A stretch of 64,000 nt of DNA from Marvania coccoides (Eukaryota; Chlorophyta; Trebouxiophyceae; Chlorellales; Chlorellaceae). Below are positions 12,001 to 22,416 of the stretch, one piece after another; positions within the stretch are counted from its first letter, which is position 1, and each line of letters starts with the position of its first letter. Location of the stretch: assembly GCA_963854735.1 (NCBI GenBank), contig OY978101.1:1364001-1428000 (forward strand), given 5' to 3'. A program made the position numbers and the translations under genes. The notes under the pieces were generated by a model. It made no database searches. It saw nothing but the letters and a program-made list of their open reading frames with translations, and was not told where the DNA came from.

Positions 12001-12260
12001 TTGCGCGGGCAGGGGCCACTAAAAGCATGAAGGATGGCAGCACGGGTCATTTTTTCCCGAAAATGCCGTGTCTGCGGTGTGGGTGCCCCTGGTGGACTTC
12101 CGACGAGTGGCACGGCAAGTGCTGCCGCTGCGGGTGGGACTGCGAACGCCAGGGCTACGATGACGATTCGCGGCCGCTGCTGGCACACGCGAAGAAGTGG
12201 GAGGGGTTCGTTGCTGCGATTAAAGAGGGGCGCGTGCCCGAATGGCGGGGAGGGAAGTAG
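9003..12260 (+). CDS. CobW/G3E-family GTPase with thioredoxin-like region and C-terminal zinc-ribbon
   Basis: Putative zinc-handling metallochaperone GTPase of 1,002 residues; family members are usually 300-450. Exons: 9003-9124, 9256-9597, 9716-12260. The N-terminus carries the P-loop GFLGAGKTT, the GCICC metal motif near residue 78, an ESTGIGEP switch segment and NKTD. A CobW C-terminal-type region follows ([10 protein letters not shown] and [14 protein letters not shown] sequence), interrupted by acidic and alanine-rich inserts and a His-rich stretch ([16 protein letters not shown]). Residues about 650-910 look like one or two thioredoxin-like folds ([17 protein letters not shown]), but no CxxC is present there. 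The end has CLRCGCPWW and CCRCGWDCE, a likely zinc site. GTPase is certain; domain borders after residue 600 are inferred. Confidence 0.88.
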
Positions 12261-12660
12261 GAGAGCGGGGGTAAATACATTTACAGTTGATGCGATGCTT
12301 GCTTTTTTTATATGTGTTTTTGATCTGTAAACGATCATTTTTATAACCGAGGTAAATACATGCGAATGGTGATTGTGTTAGCAGGGAAATGGGTTCAAAA
12401 AGGGGGCGGCGGCGGCAGGGTTGCGGGGCAGCATGGCGGCGGCAGAAGATGGGAGCTTTCAGATCGCGAAACTGCTGCTGCTGCAAGTCTCGAAATGGGC
12501 ATTAAGCTTCCGCTGCGCAGCTTGGCCCCCTCCCCCAAAAATTCCAGCTTGTGGAAAATGGAAGAAAGATTTCAGACGGCTGCGATCGAAAAAATAGCTG
12601 TGGGCTGCGCTGCAAACGGCCTCTTTCAAAACACATTTAAGAGCGTCGCCAAAAATCGCG
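12261..12660. other. Intergenic region upstream of uL23 gene
   Basis: Contains the 3' flank of the GTPase gene, with a TGTAA at 12326 about 66 bases after its stop, and the promoter and 5' leader of the ribosomal protein gene. No exon is supported here. Confidence 0.5.
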
Positions 12661-13500
12661 ATGGCTCCAGGCAAGTGCCCTTCCCCGGTCCGCCGCAGCT
12701 CGCGATGAAAATGGAAAATGTTCATTTTATATTCAGAGCGGCGGAATTGAAATGCTGTCAAGCAGATTAATCGGGGGTATTTAACTGAACATTTTGTGTG
12801 TGCAGGCAAGGACAAGGCGAAGGCCTCTAAGGCCGCAAAGGCCGTGAAGAAGAGCCAGTGGAAGGCCAGCCGCAAGCCCCGTTTCAGCACTGTCTTCCAT
12901 CGCCCCAGGACGCTCATCCGCACAAGGGACCCCAAGGTCCCCCGCGTCAGGTGCGTGGCGTAAATAAATAAAATAATATTGAGTGGGATGCTCGCTGGAG
13001 GAGGGGAGATGCTGCTGGGTGCCGGCCGCTTGGATGTAGCATGGAATCGGTCCAAACACACGAATTTTCGCGGCGGCGGCAGGAGAGGAGAGCGGGAGAC
13101 AAACAAAACCCCATCTAAAGAAATACAGATTTTTGGAGGAGCTTTATGGTGGTCTGGAGAGCTTTGCGAGGCGCGTGTATCTCACCCTTTCTCCTTCACC
13201 CCCCACCCCTGTTATTGCAGTGCGCCCAAGCTGCAGAAGCTCGACGCTTTCGCGGTTGTCAAGTACCCGCTGACGACCGAGTCTGCCATGAAGAAGATTG
13301 AGGACCATAACACCCTGGTCTTCATCGTGGACACCCGCGCCAACAAGAAGCAGATCAAGGACGCCGTGGCCCGCCTGTACGACATCCAGACCAAGAAGAT
13401 CAACACCCTGATCAGGCCCGACGGTCTGAAGAAGGCGTACATCAGGCTGCCCGCGGACTTCGACGCGCTTGACGTGGCGAACAAGATCGGCGTGATCTAA
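12661..13500 (+). CDS. RPL23A: Cytosolic 60S ribosomal protein uL23 (L23a)
   Basis: Large-subunit protein near the peptide exit tunnel. Exons: 12661-12670, 12806-12950, 13221-13500 (144 residues). The first exon codes only for ATG GCT CCA plus one base; it ends in a GC donor (GCAAGT). The basic extension [20 protein letters not shown] is followed by the conserved core: [51 protein letters not shown] and [12 protein letters not shown]. This is almost identical to animal and plant L23a along its whole length. A TGTAA lies 56 bases after the stop. Confidence 0.97.
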
Positions 13501-14113
13501 ATGACGGCAGGAATGTAGATTGCGCGGCTTGAAAAAAAATAACGAAATTTTCTTGTGTAAAAAAAGGAAAAATCCAAGGTGGGGCGGTGGAGTGGAGAGA
13601 AGAAGAGAGTGGGTTTGGGTTGAAGGGAGTTGGAAAGGTTGGCTGGCTGGATGTGGCTCCTGCAGCAGTTTCGGAAGCACAGGCAAGCATGAAATTCCGG
13701 CAAGGCATATTTTGAAAATTTGAGTTTGGGCCCACCTTGTTCGGGGCAAGATTTGTTTTGCTTAATATTCAAAATTTTAGCTAGATTCGCCCCCTATTCC
13801 GAGTAAAGAGACTGTTGGGCTCTCTCCCCTTTGCTTCTACTTCGTTTAATTGGCCGAACAACTTTCACATTTGACTTGAGAAACTTGCGGTAAAATCAAC
13901 GCTACAGCCAGCCCACAACGCAAAATTACTTCAACGCCCCGATTATACGAGAGGAGCTCTGCTCCCTTGCGTCAATTCTTGTTTTGCCAGCGGCGGTCTC
14001 TAGCCCGAGTCCCGCCCTGCCTTGGCACCGCAGCTCTACCATTTTTCATCGTCCATAACCACCCCTCCAACCATTAGCACCCCCTCTCTACCAACTCTAT
14101 CTCGCCACTTGCA
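13501..14113. other. Intergenic region between uL23 and Elongin-A-like genes
   Basis: Contains the 3' flank of the ribosomal protein gene and the leader of the next plus-strand gene. Open frames are short and not supported. No RNA gene is seen. Confidence 0.5.
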
Positions 14114-14999
14114 ATGCAGCAGCTCTCCAGGGGCCCTCCCTCGCTGCAGGCCATCACCAAGGGCGCCGTCGTTCGATTCAAATCTTTCCTCAGCGACCTG
14201 GGCTTCGTTCCCGTGGAGCTCATCTACGACGCGCTAGCCGCATGCACCCCCACTGAATTGGCGGACGTGGAAGACGCCACGCTGGCAGGCAGTGAGCGGG
14301 ATATTTCGGCGTGGACTTGGCCCCTTTGGTGGCGGCATTGCACGAATGGGGCACTGGGGGCCATTCTTAGCCTGCCCAAGGAGCTTCCGCCCCTTGTGGA
14401 GGCCGCGGAAGCGGCAGCTACGCCGCCTCCTCAGCCTGGAGTTGCGCCAGCTGATTATCGGTCCGGAAATTTATTAATACAAATTGTTGTTGCTTTGGAA
14501 TTACTCGTTTGAGGCGGCGCCTGACGAGGGGACGCGCGTTTTGATTAATGAACATTCGGCTATGCTGTGCAGGCTGGTGTACCGGCAGCTTCAGCAGCAG
14601 CTCGAGGAGCGGCGGCAGTCAACGGGGAAGCGGCTGAAAGAGATGAGACACGAGCAGGAACAGAAGCGCAAAGAGCGCACGGTGCAAGTGATCGAGCCTC
14701 TGGATCGTCGAAGGGGGCGAGCAAAGCCGGCAGCGCCGCGCGGGGGCCCGCCTCGGTTGCCGAATGCGAAAGAGCGTCTCATGAAGAAACTCAACATGGC
14801 GGCGCCCAGAATGAAACCGCCATTGAAGCCTGTCATGCGTCCGCCTGTGCGGCGGCCCCTGCCTCCGCGGTCAGCGCTGGAAAGTCTGCAGGGATGTCCA
14901 ATCCCCAACAAGCCGCAGCCGCAGCAGACTGTCGCAGTGAAAAAGAAACCCCCGCCGCCTGCCAAGCTGCAGCTGGTGGAGGAAGACATTTTTAGATAG
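14114..14999 (+). CDS. Elongin-A-like protein (RNA polymerase II SIII / ubiquitin-ligase adaptor)
   Basis: 257 residues from two exons (14114-14460 and 14573-14999). The N-terminus matches the Elongin-A domain: a BC-box-like SLQAITKGAVVRF, then FLSDLGFVPVELIYDALAAC followed by TPTELADVED, and a WWRHC segment matching the family's LW(K/R)RHC. The splice joins DYR to LVYRQLQQQLEERR, matching the family's W/YR-x-x-Y-x-R-LQ helix. The C-terminal half is basic and proline-rich and ends in VEEDIFR. In animals and yeast Elongin A binds Elongin BC, stimulates Pol II elongation and helps degrade stalled Pol II; the same role here is inferred. The donor GTCCGG is weak but phase and alignment support it. 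Confidence 0.78.
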
Positions 15000-15949
15000 G
15001 AAACAGAATGGAGGATGACTGAAATAGTATTTAGTTGCATACAATGACAGCATAGCAGCATGATAGTATAGGCGGAGCACACATTTTTTCAATGGCAGTT
15101 TTTTTGTCTCCCGACAAGCCACCAGTTTTCCCTCATTGTATTCAATTTTATTTTATTCAAATGCCAGTAAGCCTTCATTTGTTTTACAATGTATTTTTGC
15201 GTTAGAAGAGCAGCAGTGCGGTTCTCTCAAGCGGCTTGACGCTGCCTGTTGGCGGCACGGCCCAGGGCTTGTTCTTTCCAGATTTTTTGGGGGAGTCTCA
15301 TTGCGGACATCCACGAAACAAACTCTGCAACAAATCAAAACTGCCAGACAGCCTGCAGGCGACCTGAATGTGGCTTAAACGTTGAGGCATGACTGGAGCT
15401 ATTGATGTCCCGAGTCGGTTGTAACCCTTCCCTCACTCACGGAGCTTTGGCTGTTTGAATTGGGTTCACGGACTTAATGAAAACGAGGCGATAAAATAGC
15501 GTGGGAAAACGCCTCGCTGTGCATTGTTACTCTCCACTACACACAGCTTTGAAGAAAGCTAAACTTTTCTGGGGGCTCCTCCGAGAAATTTTCAAATTTT
15601 TTAATGGGATTATTATAGTATTGAGTATAATTTGTCTTGCTGCGGCATTGCTCAGCAGTTTCCGCCGGCCAGCGCCCCCGCAAGACTGGTTTTTAACGCA
15701 GCATTGCCTCTCACAATTTTGGTTCGCTCCAAGCCACTAAAATTGCCAAACAGCGCGGAATCAGCCATCATCAAGCATATCATAGCCTAGGTTCCAACCT
15801 AGGCGAGCGAGCGAGCTCGCAAACAACAACAGGTGTGCGATTTGTTTTGAAATTTGACACTCCTGCATGGGCTCTCTCACGCTGTTTCTCCTTCGCTTCA
15901 CGCAGCAAATCCAACAACGTAAAGTCTCAAACACCCCACGACCGCTGCA
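15000..15949. other. Intergenic region upstream of AP2 gene
   Basis: Almost 1 kb without a supportable gene; frames here are short with AT-rich codons. A perfect 8-base inverted repeat lies at 15786-15803, about 150 bases before the AP2 start codon, followed by a GCGAGC run. The rest shows nothing. Confidence 0.5.
15786..15803. promoter_or_regulatory. Short palindrome in the AP2-gene promoter region
   Basis: CCTAGGTT-CC-AACCTAGG forms a perfect 8-base inverted repeat with a 2-base spacer, immediately followed by (GCGA)n-like sequence. It could bind a dimeric factor; no known motif is recognised. Confidence 0.3.
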
Positions 15950-17245
15950 ATGGCTGATCAAGAGACCCCCGCCCAGACCGGCGCCAAGCCAAAGCGTCGC
16001 AGCGGGCCCCGCTCCCGCAGCTCCCCCTTTAAAGGCAAGTTTCCACTGCCTACATGATCAAACATACCTTTCCATAATCTTCTGATTGCTTGACTCCTCA
16101 TTTCTTCGTTTTTTTCGTAATTTCTCAGGCGTAACGCAGTACCGCCGGACCGGCAAGTGGGAGGCGCACCTGTGGTGCCCCAACCCCCGCGGCAGGGGGT
16201 TTCAGCGCCACCTGGGGAGCTACCACACCGCAGAGGATGCCGCCCACGCCTTTGACCGCGCCACAATTCGCGTGAGAGGCACCGACGAAGAGCTCAACTT
16301 TCCTGTGGATAGCTACCGCAACGACCCCTTTATGCTGGCGAGTCTAATAGGAGAACGGCAAAATTTTATTGGCTAACAATTTAGCTGTCCAAGTCTAAAT
16401 TGGGAAACATTCGGGGTTATTTTGGGTGTTTTTCGCAGGAGCACGCCAAGACCGACAAGGTGCGCTTCCTGGAGCTGCTGCGCGAGCGGTTCGCCATCCA
16501 GAGCGAGGCCAAGATTGTGCGCAGGCCCTTGCCGCCCGCGCGCACCAAAGCCGTGGCGGCAGCGTTCGCAGCCTGCAAGGAACCGACCGAGGAAGACGAA
16601 TACGATTGCGACCAGGAAGAAATTAAATCCGAGGGTGGAGACTCTGATGCCGACGAGTACCTCCCGTCTGGTGGTAGGAAAACGCGCAGGGGCAAGGGCA
16701 AGGGCATGCCACAGCAGGCGCAGCAGGCACAGCAGCAGCTGCGTTCCAGAGCTCTGCCTTTCAACACCGCTGCCTCCCGCTCCCCTGCGGCGCTGTTCTC
16801 CCCTCAGAGCGTCGCCGGCATTCATTGGGCCCTCCCCTCGCCCTCCGCAGCTGGCATAGGCGGCAGCTTCTCAGCAGCTTCTGGGCTGGCGACTCCAATG
16901 GCTGCCACAGTTTGGCAGCAGGCTGGGCTGGGGCCGCAGTCGTGGGCCGCTGGGCGCTCCTCCGTGGCCTCTTGCAGCCCGCTACTGCCCCCCCCTACCG
17001 AGCAGGCACCCAGTCCGCTGGCGCTGCCTTTCGGTTTCTCGCTGCAAACTGGCAATGGCAGCGGTGAGCAGAACGTGCAAATGAATGGTGCGGGGGACCT
17101 CAGTCTGGGTGGGGACTGGCTGCTGGGCTCTCAAGACGGCTTTGAATTCGATTTTGGAGCCAGGCCGAGCTCCGCGGGGTTCCACGCAGGCTGGGCAGCG
17201 GCAGGCGACCATATGATGCACGACGAGTTTTCCCCCCGCAAGTAA
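15950..17245 (+). CDS. Single AP2/ERF-domain transcription factor
   Basis: Plant-type DNA-binding regulator, 366 residues. Exons: 15950-16034, 16129-16337, 16439-17245. The single AP2 domain (about residues 26-85) reads FKGVTQYRRTGKWEAHLW, then FQRHLGSYHTAEDAAHAFDR, and RGTDEELNFPVDSY, with the expected three-strand, one-helix pattern. The last exon gives an EHAKTDKVRFLELLRERF helix, an acidic stretch, a basic GGRKTRRGKGKG candidate nuclear signal, then a glutamine-, serine- and glycine-rich tail. Both introns use GC donors: GCAAGT after AAAG and GCGAGT after CTG. Reading phase forces the second one, since no GT donor keeps the frame. The N-terminus is basic (KPKRRSGPRSRSS). Confidence 0.92.
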
Positions 17246-17912
17246 AGGGACTGCAGCTGCTAATCCTTTGGTAAATTATCCAATTTGAAGCGTGTGTGAT
17301 GCTTTTTACAACCTGCAATTATTTCTTATTGTCAACAATTTGTGTTTGTTGGTGAAAATTGCCGTCGCCATATATCTGATTCCCTCTCCTGATCCTATTT
17401 AATGACAGTTTCTTGTCTTCCTCTATTAAATGGTGATTTATGGACTTCTCGTAAATTTTTGATGTGATCAGCGGAGACGTCGCTTTTGCCAGCAGCTATA
17501 ACTAACAAAATTGAGTCCGTTCGTACGTGTTTTCCTGGGGTGTCTGATCCTTTTTAAAATGCCCTTTTTGTGCGATTTTAAGAGCAAAATGCGATGGCAG
17601 AGGTGTTTATGCAGAAAGCCAAATGAGTTACAGAAGGGGGGAAAAGCCGAAGAGGTTTCAAGGTTTCAAGGTTTGAGTCAGTCTTATCGTAATTTTGGTC
17701 AAGATTGAAGCTAATTTAGCTACTGCTGCAGAGCTTTGATTCGACTATTTCGACGACGACATATTTCCCCTGCGTTCTCTGTAGTAGACATAAGTCACTG
17801 AGTAGCTTCCTCCGACTTCTTTCTTCTCATCACCGAATTTCTATTAATTATGAATGTAATGTGTTTTTTTCACCCAACAGTCATTCATTTTTCCATTAAT
17901 AAGCATGTGTTG
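17246..17912. other. Convergent intergenic region, AP2 and YqgF-like genes
   Basis: AT-rich DNA between two 3' ends. No exon, RNA gene or clear repeat is seen. Confidence 0.5.
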
Positions 17913-18969
17913 TCATCTATTTTTGTTCTCCTCCGCCTCGTTCTTACGAGTTCCATCCCCGCCACCCGGCTGCTGCGTTTGCAACCCCTCCCCGTCTTGC
18001 TGCTCTTTTGTCTTCTTCTCAGCTTGCACCGCCACCCTTCGCCGCGGCAGCGGCCTCCTACTGCTGCTATTATAATTTATCGGTTGTTTCACCCGCACCG
18101 CTGATGCCTGGTCGTCAAAGAACGCAGAAAGAATCAACGCCGCCGCCACCGAGTCCTTTTTTCTTCGCACCTCGTCCTCTCTCGCGCCCGTCAAGTACAT
18201 CATGCTGGTCCCGAGCGCCGTGGTCATGGTCTCATCTGCGAGGTACACCGTTAGGTCCTTAGGGCGTGCCAAAATGGCCACTGCCTCCCCAAAGTTGCGG
18301 CATCGCCGCCCCTGCTGCGAGTCCGAGTCCCGCCGCCGCAAGGAGCCCGCCCTGGTGACCGGCAGCCCCACCACAATGGCGTCGCACCCTGCACTTCAAT
18401 TTAAACAAAAATACTATTGAGGAAACCAAGAAATTAATGGGAAATGAAGCCCCTTGTGGACGAACTGTGAGTAAAGAACCAGATTTGGATGTATAAGGAT
18501 ACACAGAGTGTGAGTTCTTGCCTTCAGAGAGGGCTGCGTCGACTACCGACTGAGCCAGCTGGAGCAGGACCTCAAGGCCGCCGCCTCGCATGCCTGGGAG
18601 CGGGCGAGGGGCCAGTCCCAGCGTGCTAACCGCCAGCCCGATCTGTTTGCGGCCGTAGTCCACTCCTAACGCACGCCTAACTGGCCTGGGCGGGGGGGGC
18701 GGCAAGCGGGGTTGTTTGCTGTTTTCGCTGCTGCTAGGGTCCGCTGCTGCTCCGACGCGTATACACAGTCGATGCAAGGTTCCATTGAGAGATTTCCTTC
18801 GTGGTTGTGTGCAAAATAGGCTCTGCTTCGTGGTGGTGAATAAATTTGAAACATTGTTGGGGGGGTCTCCACGCTGCAAAGGCGCCCAGCGCCGGTTGTG
18901 CCCAGCCACCATGGCGCATGGCACTACCATCATTAAAAAAAAATGCTTGGATTGGCATGAATTCGCCAT
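17913..18969 (-). CDS. YqgF/RuvX-family nuclease-like protein, probably organellar
   Basis: 307 residues from exons 18969-18522 and 18388-17913. The RNase-H-like fold of the YqgF/RuvX family (putative Holliday junction resolvase or pre-16S rRNA nuclease) begins with ALGVDYGRKQIGLAVS near residue 99. It continues after the splice as CDAIVVGLPVTRAGS, then NFGEAVAILA, VYLADETMTT and KDSVAAALIL. The bacterial DxG, DER/DET and KDxxAA positions are present. About 90 residues precede the domain and are rich in Ser, Arg and Asn, consistent with a plastid or mitochondrial transit peptide. The C-terminus has a basic, low-complexity extension. The intron is GC-AG (GCAAGA), required to join SEG to CDAIV in phase. 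Confidence 0.88.
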
Positions 18970-19152
18970 CAAGAGTCCCACCCCAGCAAATGGCGCTCTC
19001 GTTTCGGATTTGCCAAAACCTAACTTGTCCGTGCTTATTTCTAACTAATAACTGTGTACAAAGACAGCAAGATGTCCCATTTGTCGCGGAGACAGGGTTG
19101 TTTTGCGTAAGGTGTTTTTTCACAAATAAATTGAAGCGAACAGGAAGACCAC

Positions 19153-21261
19153 ATGGGGCAATCTATATCGTCGGAAGGCAAAAAGATTATCGATGCTGTG
19201 GGCCGTGAGGACGCAGAAGCTGTGCGCAGGGTGAGCTGCTCGGCAGGAGGCATTAAGACACTCGTTTCAAATGCCATTTTTGTTTTTGTTTTTTTTCAAA
19301 CAACTTGGCGTGCCCTATCGCTTGACGACCACCCAATTTCCATGGCATGCTCCAGCATGAAACCTCGTCGTCTTTGACATAAATTCCCCATGAAGCTGAC
19401 CCTGATTCCTGCGACACATGTTTTTTGTTGTTCAGATCGCTTCCGCGAGGCCGGAGGCCGTCCTGCAGAAGACGTGGTGGAAGCGCAAGACGCCCCTCAT
19501 GATCGCATGCGAAAAGGGCAACGTCCTGATCGCCAGCACCATCCTGTGGGCTTCTGAACAAGCCCTGGGCCCACGCTACCTCTCATACGTCAATGATGCC
19601 TCTTCCTCAGGCTCTACCGCGCTCGTACTGGCCTGCAAGTACGGCCACGCCGCGCTGGTACGGGTTCTTCTGGAAGAGGGCGCATCCCCGCTGGCTGTTA
19701 ACCGCAGGGGACTGACAGCAGCCCACGTTGCCGCTCACTTTGGTCACATCCCTTGTTTGGAGCTCGTTTTGGACGCTCCAGTGCAAGCTTTGGGCGGCGG
19801 CGCCCCCGTGGCGGCTCAGGCCCCCGTGCTGGACCAAGCAGGCGAGACTCGGTTCATTGACGCGCACGACAGGGGGGGGTTTTCGCCGCTGCACCTGGCG
19901 GCGATTTCTCGGGCTTCCACGGCTGTGGCGGCGTTGGTGCAGCGTGGCGCGGCGCTGGACACGCCCGTGCTGCGCGGCTTGGAGCGACTGCCGTTTTTGG
20001 CGGGTGGCAGCACGCCCCTGCACATAGCTGGTAAGCAATTGTTCTATTTTCGAGTAATAATATATAAATATGACGACCTGTATTTTTCAAGCTCAATTGA
20101 TCTAGTTTTGCGTTCTTTCTTGATCTCAATTTCCGCCTCTTTCGTATCGCAGCTGCCCAAGGCGACGTGCGGACCTGCACAGCCCTCTTAGACGGCCAAC
20201 GCCGTCACCCAGGGCTGGAACTGCGGCGGGTGCGCAACATGCTGGGCCTCACTCCGCTCAACTGTGCGCTGCTGTCAGGACACCACGACGTCGTGCGCCT
20301 CCTCGTGGACTCCAGCCGCCGCAGCGGCGCCAGCGCCAGCGGCAGCAGCATCAGCCAGTTTGCCCGCATCCCGTCCTCTCACCGAGGCCTCTCTGCCACC
20401 TTCCCAGAGTCGCTGCGGTCGCACATGATGGCGGTGCTCCAGCGCGCGAGCTTGCTGCTGCAGCTGCGGCAGATTGCGGGCGGGTGGCGCGCGGCGGGGG
20501 CGGAACAGCCTTCTGATGCTGCCGTTTGCTCGCTGCCGGGCCTAGACTCGCTGTCTCTGCCGCAGATCAAGCGGCTGCAGCGGCTGCTGCGCCGGCAGGA
20601 GACCTCCTTGAGGGAGGTTCTGTTTCGGCTGGAGTCTGCCCTGCATAGGGGGCGGGGGCGGCAGAGGGGGACGGGAGCAGCAGGCGATCTCGACAGTGAC
20701 AGCGAGGGCAGCGACGATGGGACGCCATCAACAGAGGCAGGAGACGCCAATAACAGTGCAGATGCTGCCATCAATAACGCCGCTGGGGTTGGCTGGACGA
20801 TGCTGTCGCAGGCCGGCAGCGGGAGGAGGGGGCGGCGGCGGCAGAGCAGCCTCGCTGCGGAAGAGCGGCGCAGGAGCGCGTCTGCGTCGGTGCGCAACCC
20901 GGAAACCGGCTCTAAAGCAGACTCCTGCTCGTCTGCAGCTGCAGAGAACAATAATGCAGCACCTCGTGCTGCTCATGCCGACACCGCTGCTGCTGCGAGT
21001 TTACCACCGCCAGATGAGGACTGCATGATCTGCATGGACCATGCGGTGGAGGTGGGATTTGCGCCATGTCGCCACTCGCTGTGCTTCCAGTGCGCCTGCA
21101 GGCTGTGCGTACGGGGCAGCGAGGTCACCACTTGCCCCTTCTGCAGGAGAGAAGTCGAGGAAGTGGAAGCTCTGGCTGGAGCCAGGGGAGCTCTTCCGCT
21201 AAAGCAGACTGCTGCTGCTGCCCATGTTGGAGGGCATGAAATGCAGACAGCTGCGGGTTAA
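19153..21261 (+). CDS. XB3/XBAT-like ankyrin-repeat RING E3 ubiquitin ligase
   Basis: 593 residues from exons 19153-19230, 19436-20030 and 20153-21261. It begins MGQSISSEG, a good N-myristoylation site like that of rice XB3 and its relatives. Several ankyrin repeats follow (TPLMIACEKGN; TALVLACKYGHAALVRVLLE; TAAHVAAHFGHIPCLELVLD; SPLHLAAISRA; TPLHIAAAQGDV; TPLNCALLSGHHDVVRLLV). After a long Ser/Arg-rich linker comes a C3HC4-type RING: CMIC, then APCRHSLCFQCACRLC and TTCPFC. Plant homologues ubiquitinate signalling proteins at membranes; the same role here is inferred. Phase is clean at both GT-AG introns, and the ankyrin pattern runs across the second splice. Confidence 0.92.
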
Positions 21262-21683
21262 TGTTGGCAACCGTAAAAAGCGGAGACTGATTTGAACATT
21301 TTCGGGGCTGGCAAGACGCTTTTCTCTTTCTCTCTTTGATTTTGTACTATAGCAACATTTTTTAAATATCTTCTTTCTTTAGAAAGTTATTTGCATTGAC
21401 TCCACGTGCATGTGTGCCTTAATTAAATCTTGGATTTTCAATATATGTTTGTATGTTGCACCGACTTTGCTTTTCGTAATTTTTAATAATGCCAGCGACG
21501 TGTGTGCTTGGCTGCTACCCTGTCGATCTTTTCAGATTCAAAGAATTGAATGGAGCGCAGATAGTTCAAAAAATGCTGCAACCAAATATAGAACATAGAA
21601 GGGGGGGGAAATCAAGCCGGTACAGCTGCATGAAGCTGGTGGGAGCAATAAAATCATGACAATCTACCAATTATACGCACCCT
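21262..21683. other. Convergent intergenic region
   Basis: AT-rich sequence between the 3' ends of the RING gene and the ABM-domain gene. No exon is supported. Confidence 0.5.
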
Positions 21684-22202
21684 TTACATGAAACCCAGGT
21701 TCGTTTCTAAGTACGATTGCCCAGTGATAGTAGGCTGCTTGGCAGGCGCTAGCTCCCCCCACGCCGCCTTGAACTCCAAAAAGGACGCGGAAGTGCGGTG
21801 GACTTCGGCATAGTCCGCCCAAGTGACGTAGCGCTCGTGAATCAACACCTTCAGCGGGTCGTTATCGGCAATGCACACCTCAAAGGCAAGCGTTCGAGGC
21901 TCATTAGCCTTCACCCACTGCGCAAAAGGGGCCCACAGCGCTATCCATTCGTCCCTGGCAGCCTCGTCTTCAAACGTCAGGCCCACCGCCAGAACGAAGA
22001 CCTGCGAAAAAGAGAAAAGGGGGTGAATTTGGGGGGGCAGTGGCAAAGTGACGGGGGCAGATATTATAGCGAAGAATTTCCACACCTTCTTGGCATTCCT
22101 GGGGCGCAGGCGGGAGTGGGTGTAGACGGTGTGCGCCAGGCCGAGTCCAGCGATGGCGAGAGCCCAAAATGGGACGTGAACGCCGCTGTTGGCAAAAGTC
22201 AT
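21684..22202 (-). CDS. Small membrane-anchored ABM (antibiotic biosynthesis monooxygenase)-like domain protein
   Basis: 144 residues from exons 22202-22086 and 22001-21684 (GT-AG). The first exon codes for one hydrophobic helix (VPFWALAIAGLGLAHTVY) followed by a basic stop-transfer stretch. The second gives a dimeric alpha/beta-barrel pattern: FVLAVGLTFEDEAARDEW, then ANEPRTLAFEVCIADNDPLK, then IHERYVTWADYAEVHRTS, as in ABM/YgiN-like proteins. Such domains act as small oxygenases or stress proteins; no substrate can be inferred. The fold assignment rests on pattern recognition only. Confidence 0.65.
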   Translation of the reverse strand: MTFANSGVHVPFWALAIAGLGLAHTVYTHSRLRPRNAKKVWKFFAIISAPVTLPLPPQIHPLFSFSQVFVLAVGLTFEDEAARDEWIALWAPFAQWVKANEPRTLAFEVCIADNDPLKVLIHERYVTWADYAEVHRTSASFLEFKAAWGELAPAKQPTITGQSYLETNLGFM

Positions 22203-22416
22203 GGCTCTGTGTGAAAAAGTGATCTTGAGCTTTGAAGAGTGTGTAGTTCGCTGCTACGGGGCGTTGTCGACTCTGCTATTTCTTCAAATAAAATATAAGT
22301 AAATTTATATTAATGATATTTGATCGAAATAAATGTTTTTTTTCACGTTTTCATTTTCGAACCAAGTTGACTTTTTCGGCCATTCTCATGGATGTTTATA
22401 ATCTAAATTATTCAAC

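Noticed and set aside
10490..12043. 517-residue minus-strand frame opposite the G3E GTPase gene
   Set aside because: Ser/Ala-rich shadow; the plus-strand frame shows clear GTPase and zinc-ribbon motifs.
15501..15740. 79-residue frame with a hydrophobic segment upstream of the AP2 gene
   Set aside because: The hydrophobic part derives from AT-rich sequence; no conserved pattern, and composition matches the non-coding background.
18900..19152. Plus-strand exon for the XB3-like gene upstream of its ATG
   Set aside because: The frame overlaps the minus-strand YqgF-like start, lacks conserved sequence, and MGQS at 19153 is a natural myristoylated start.
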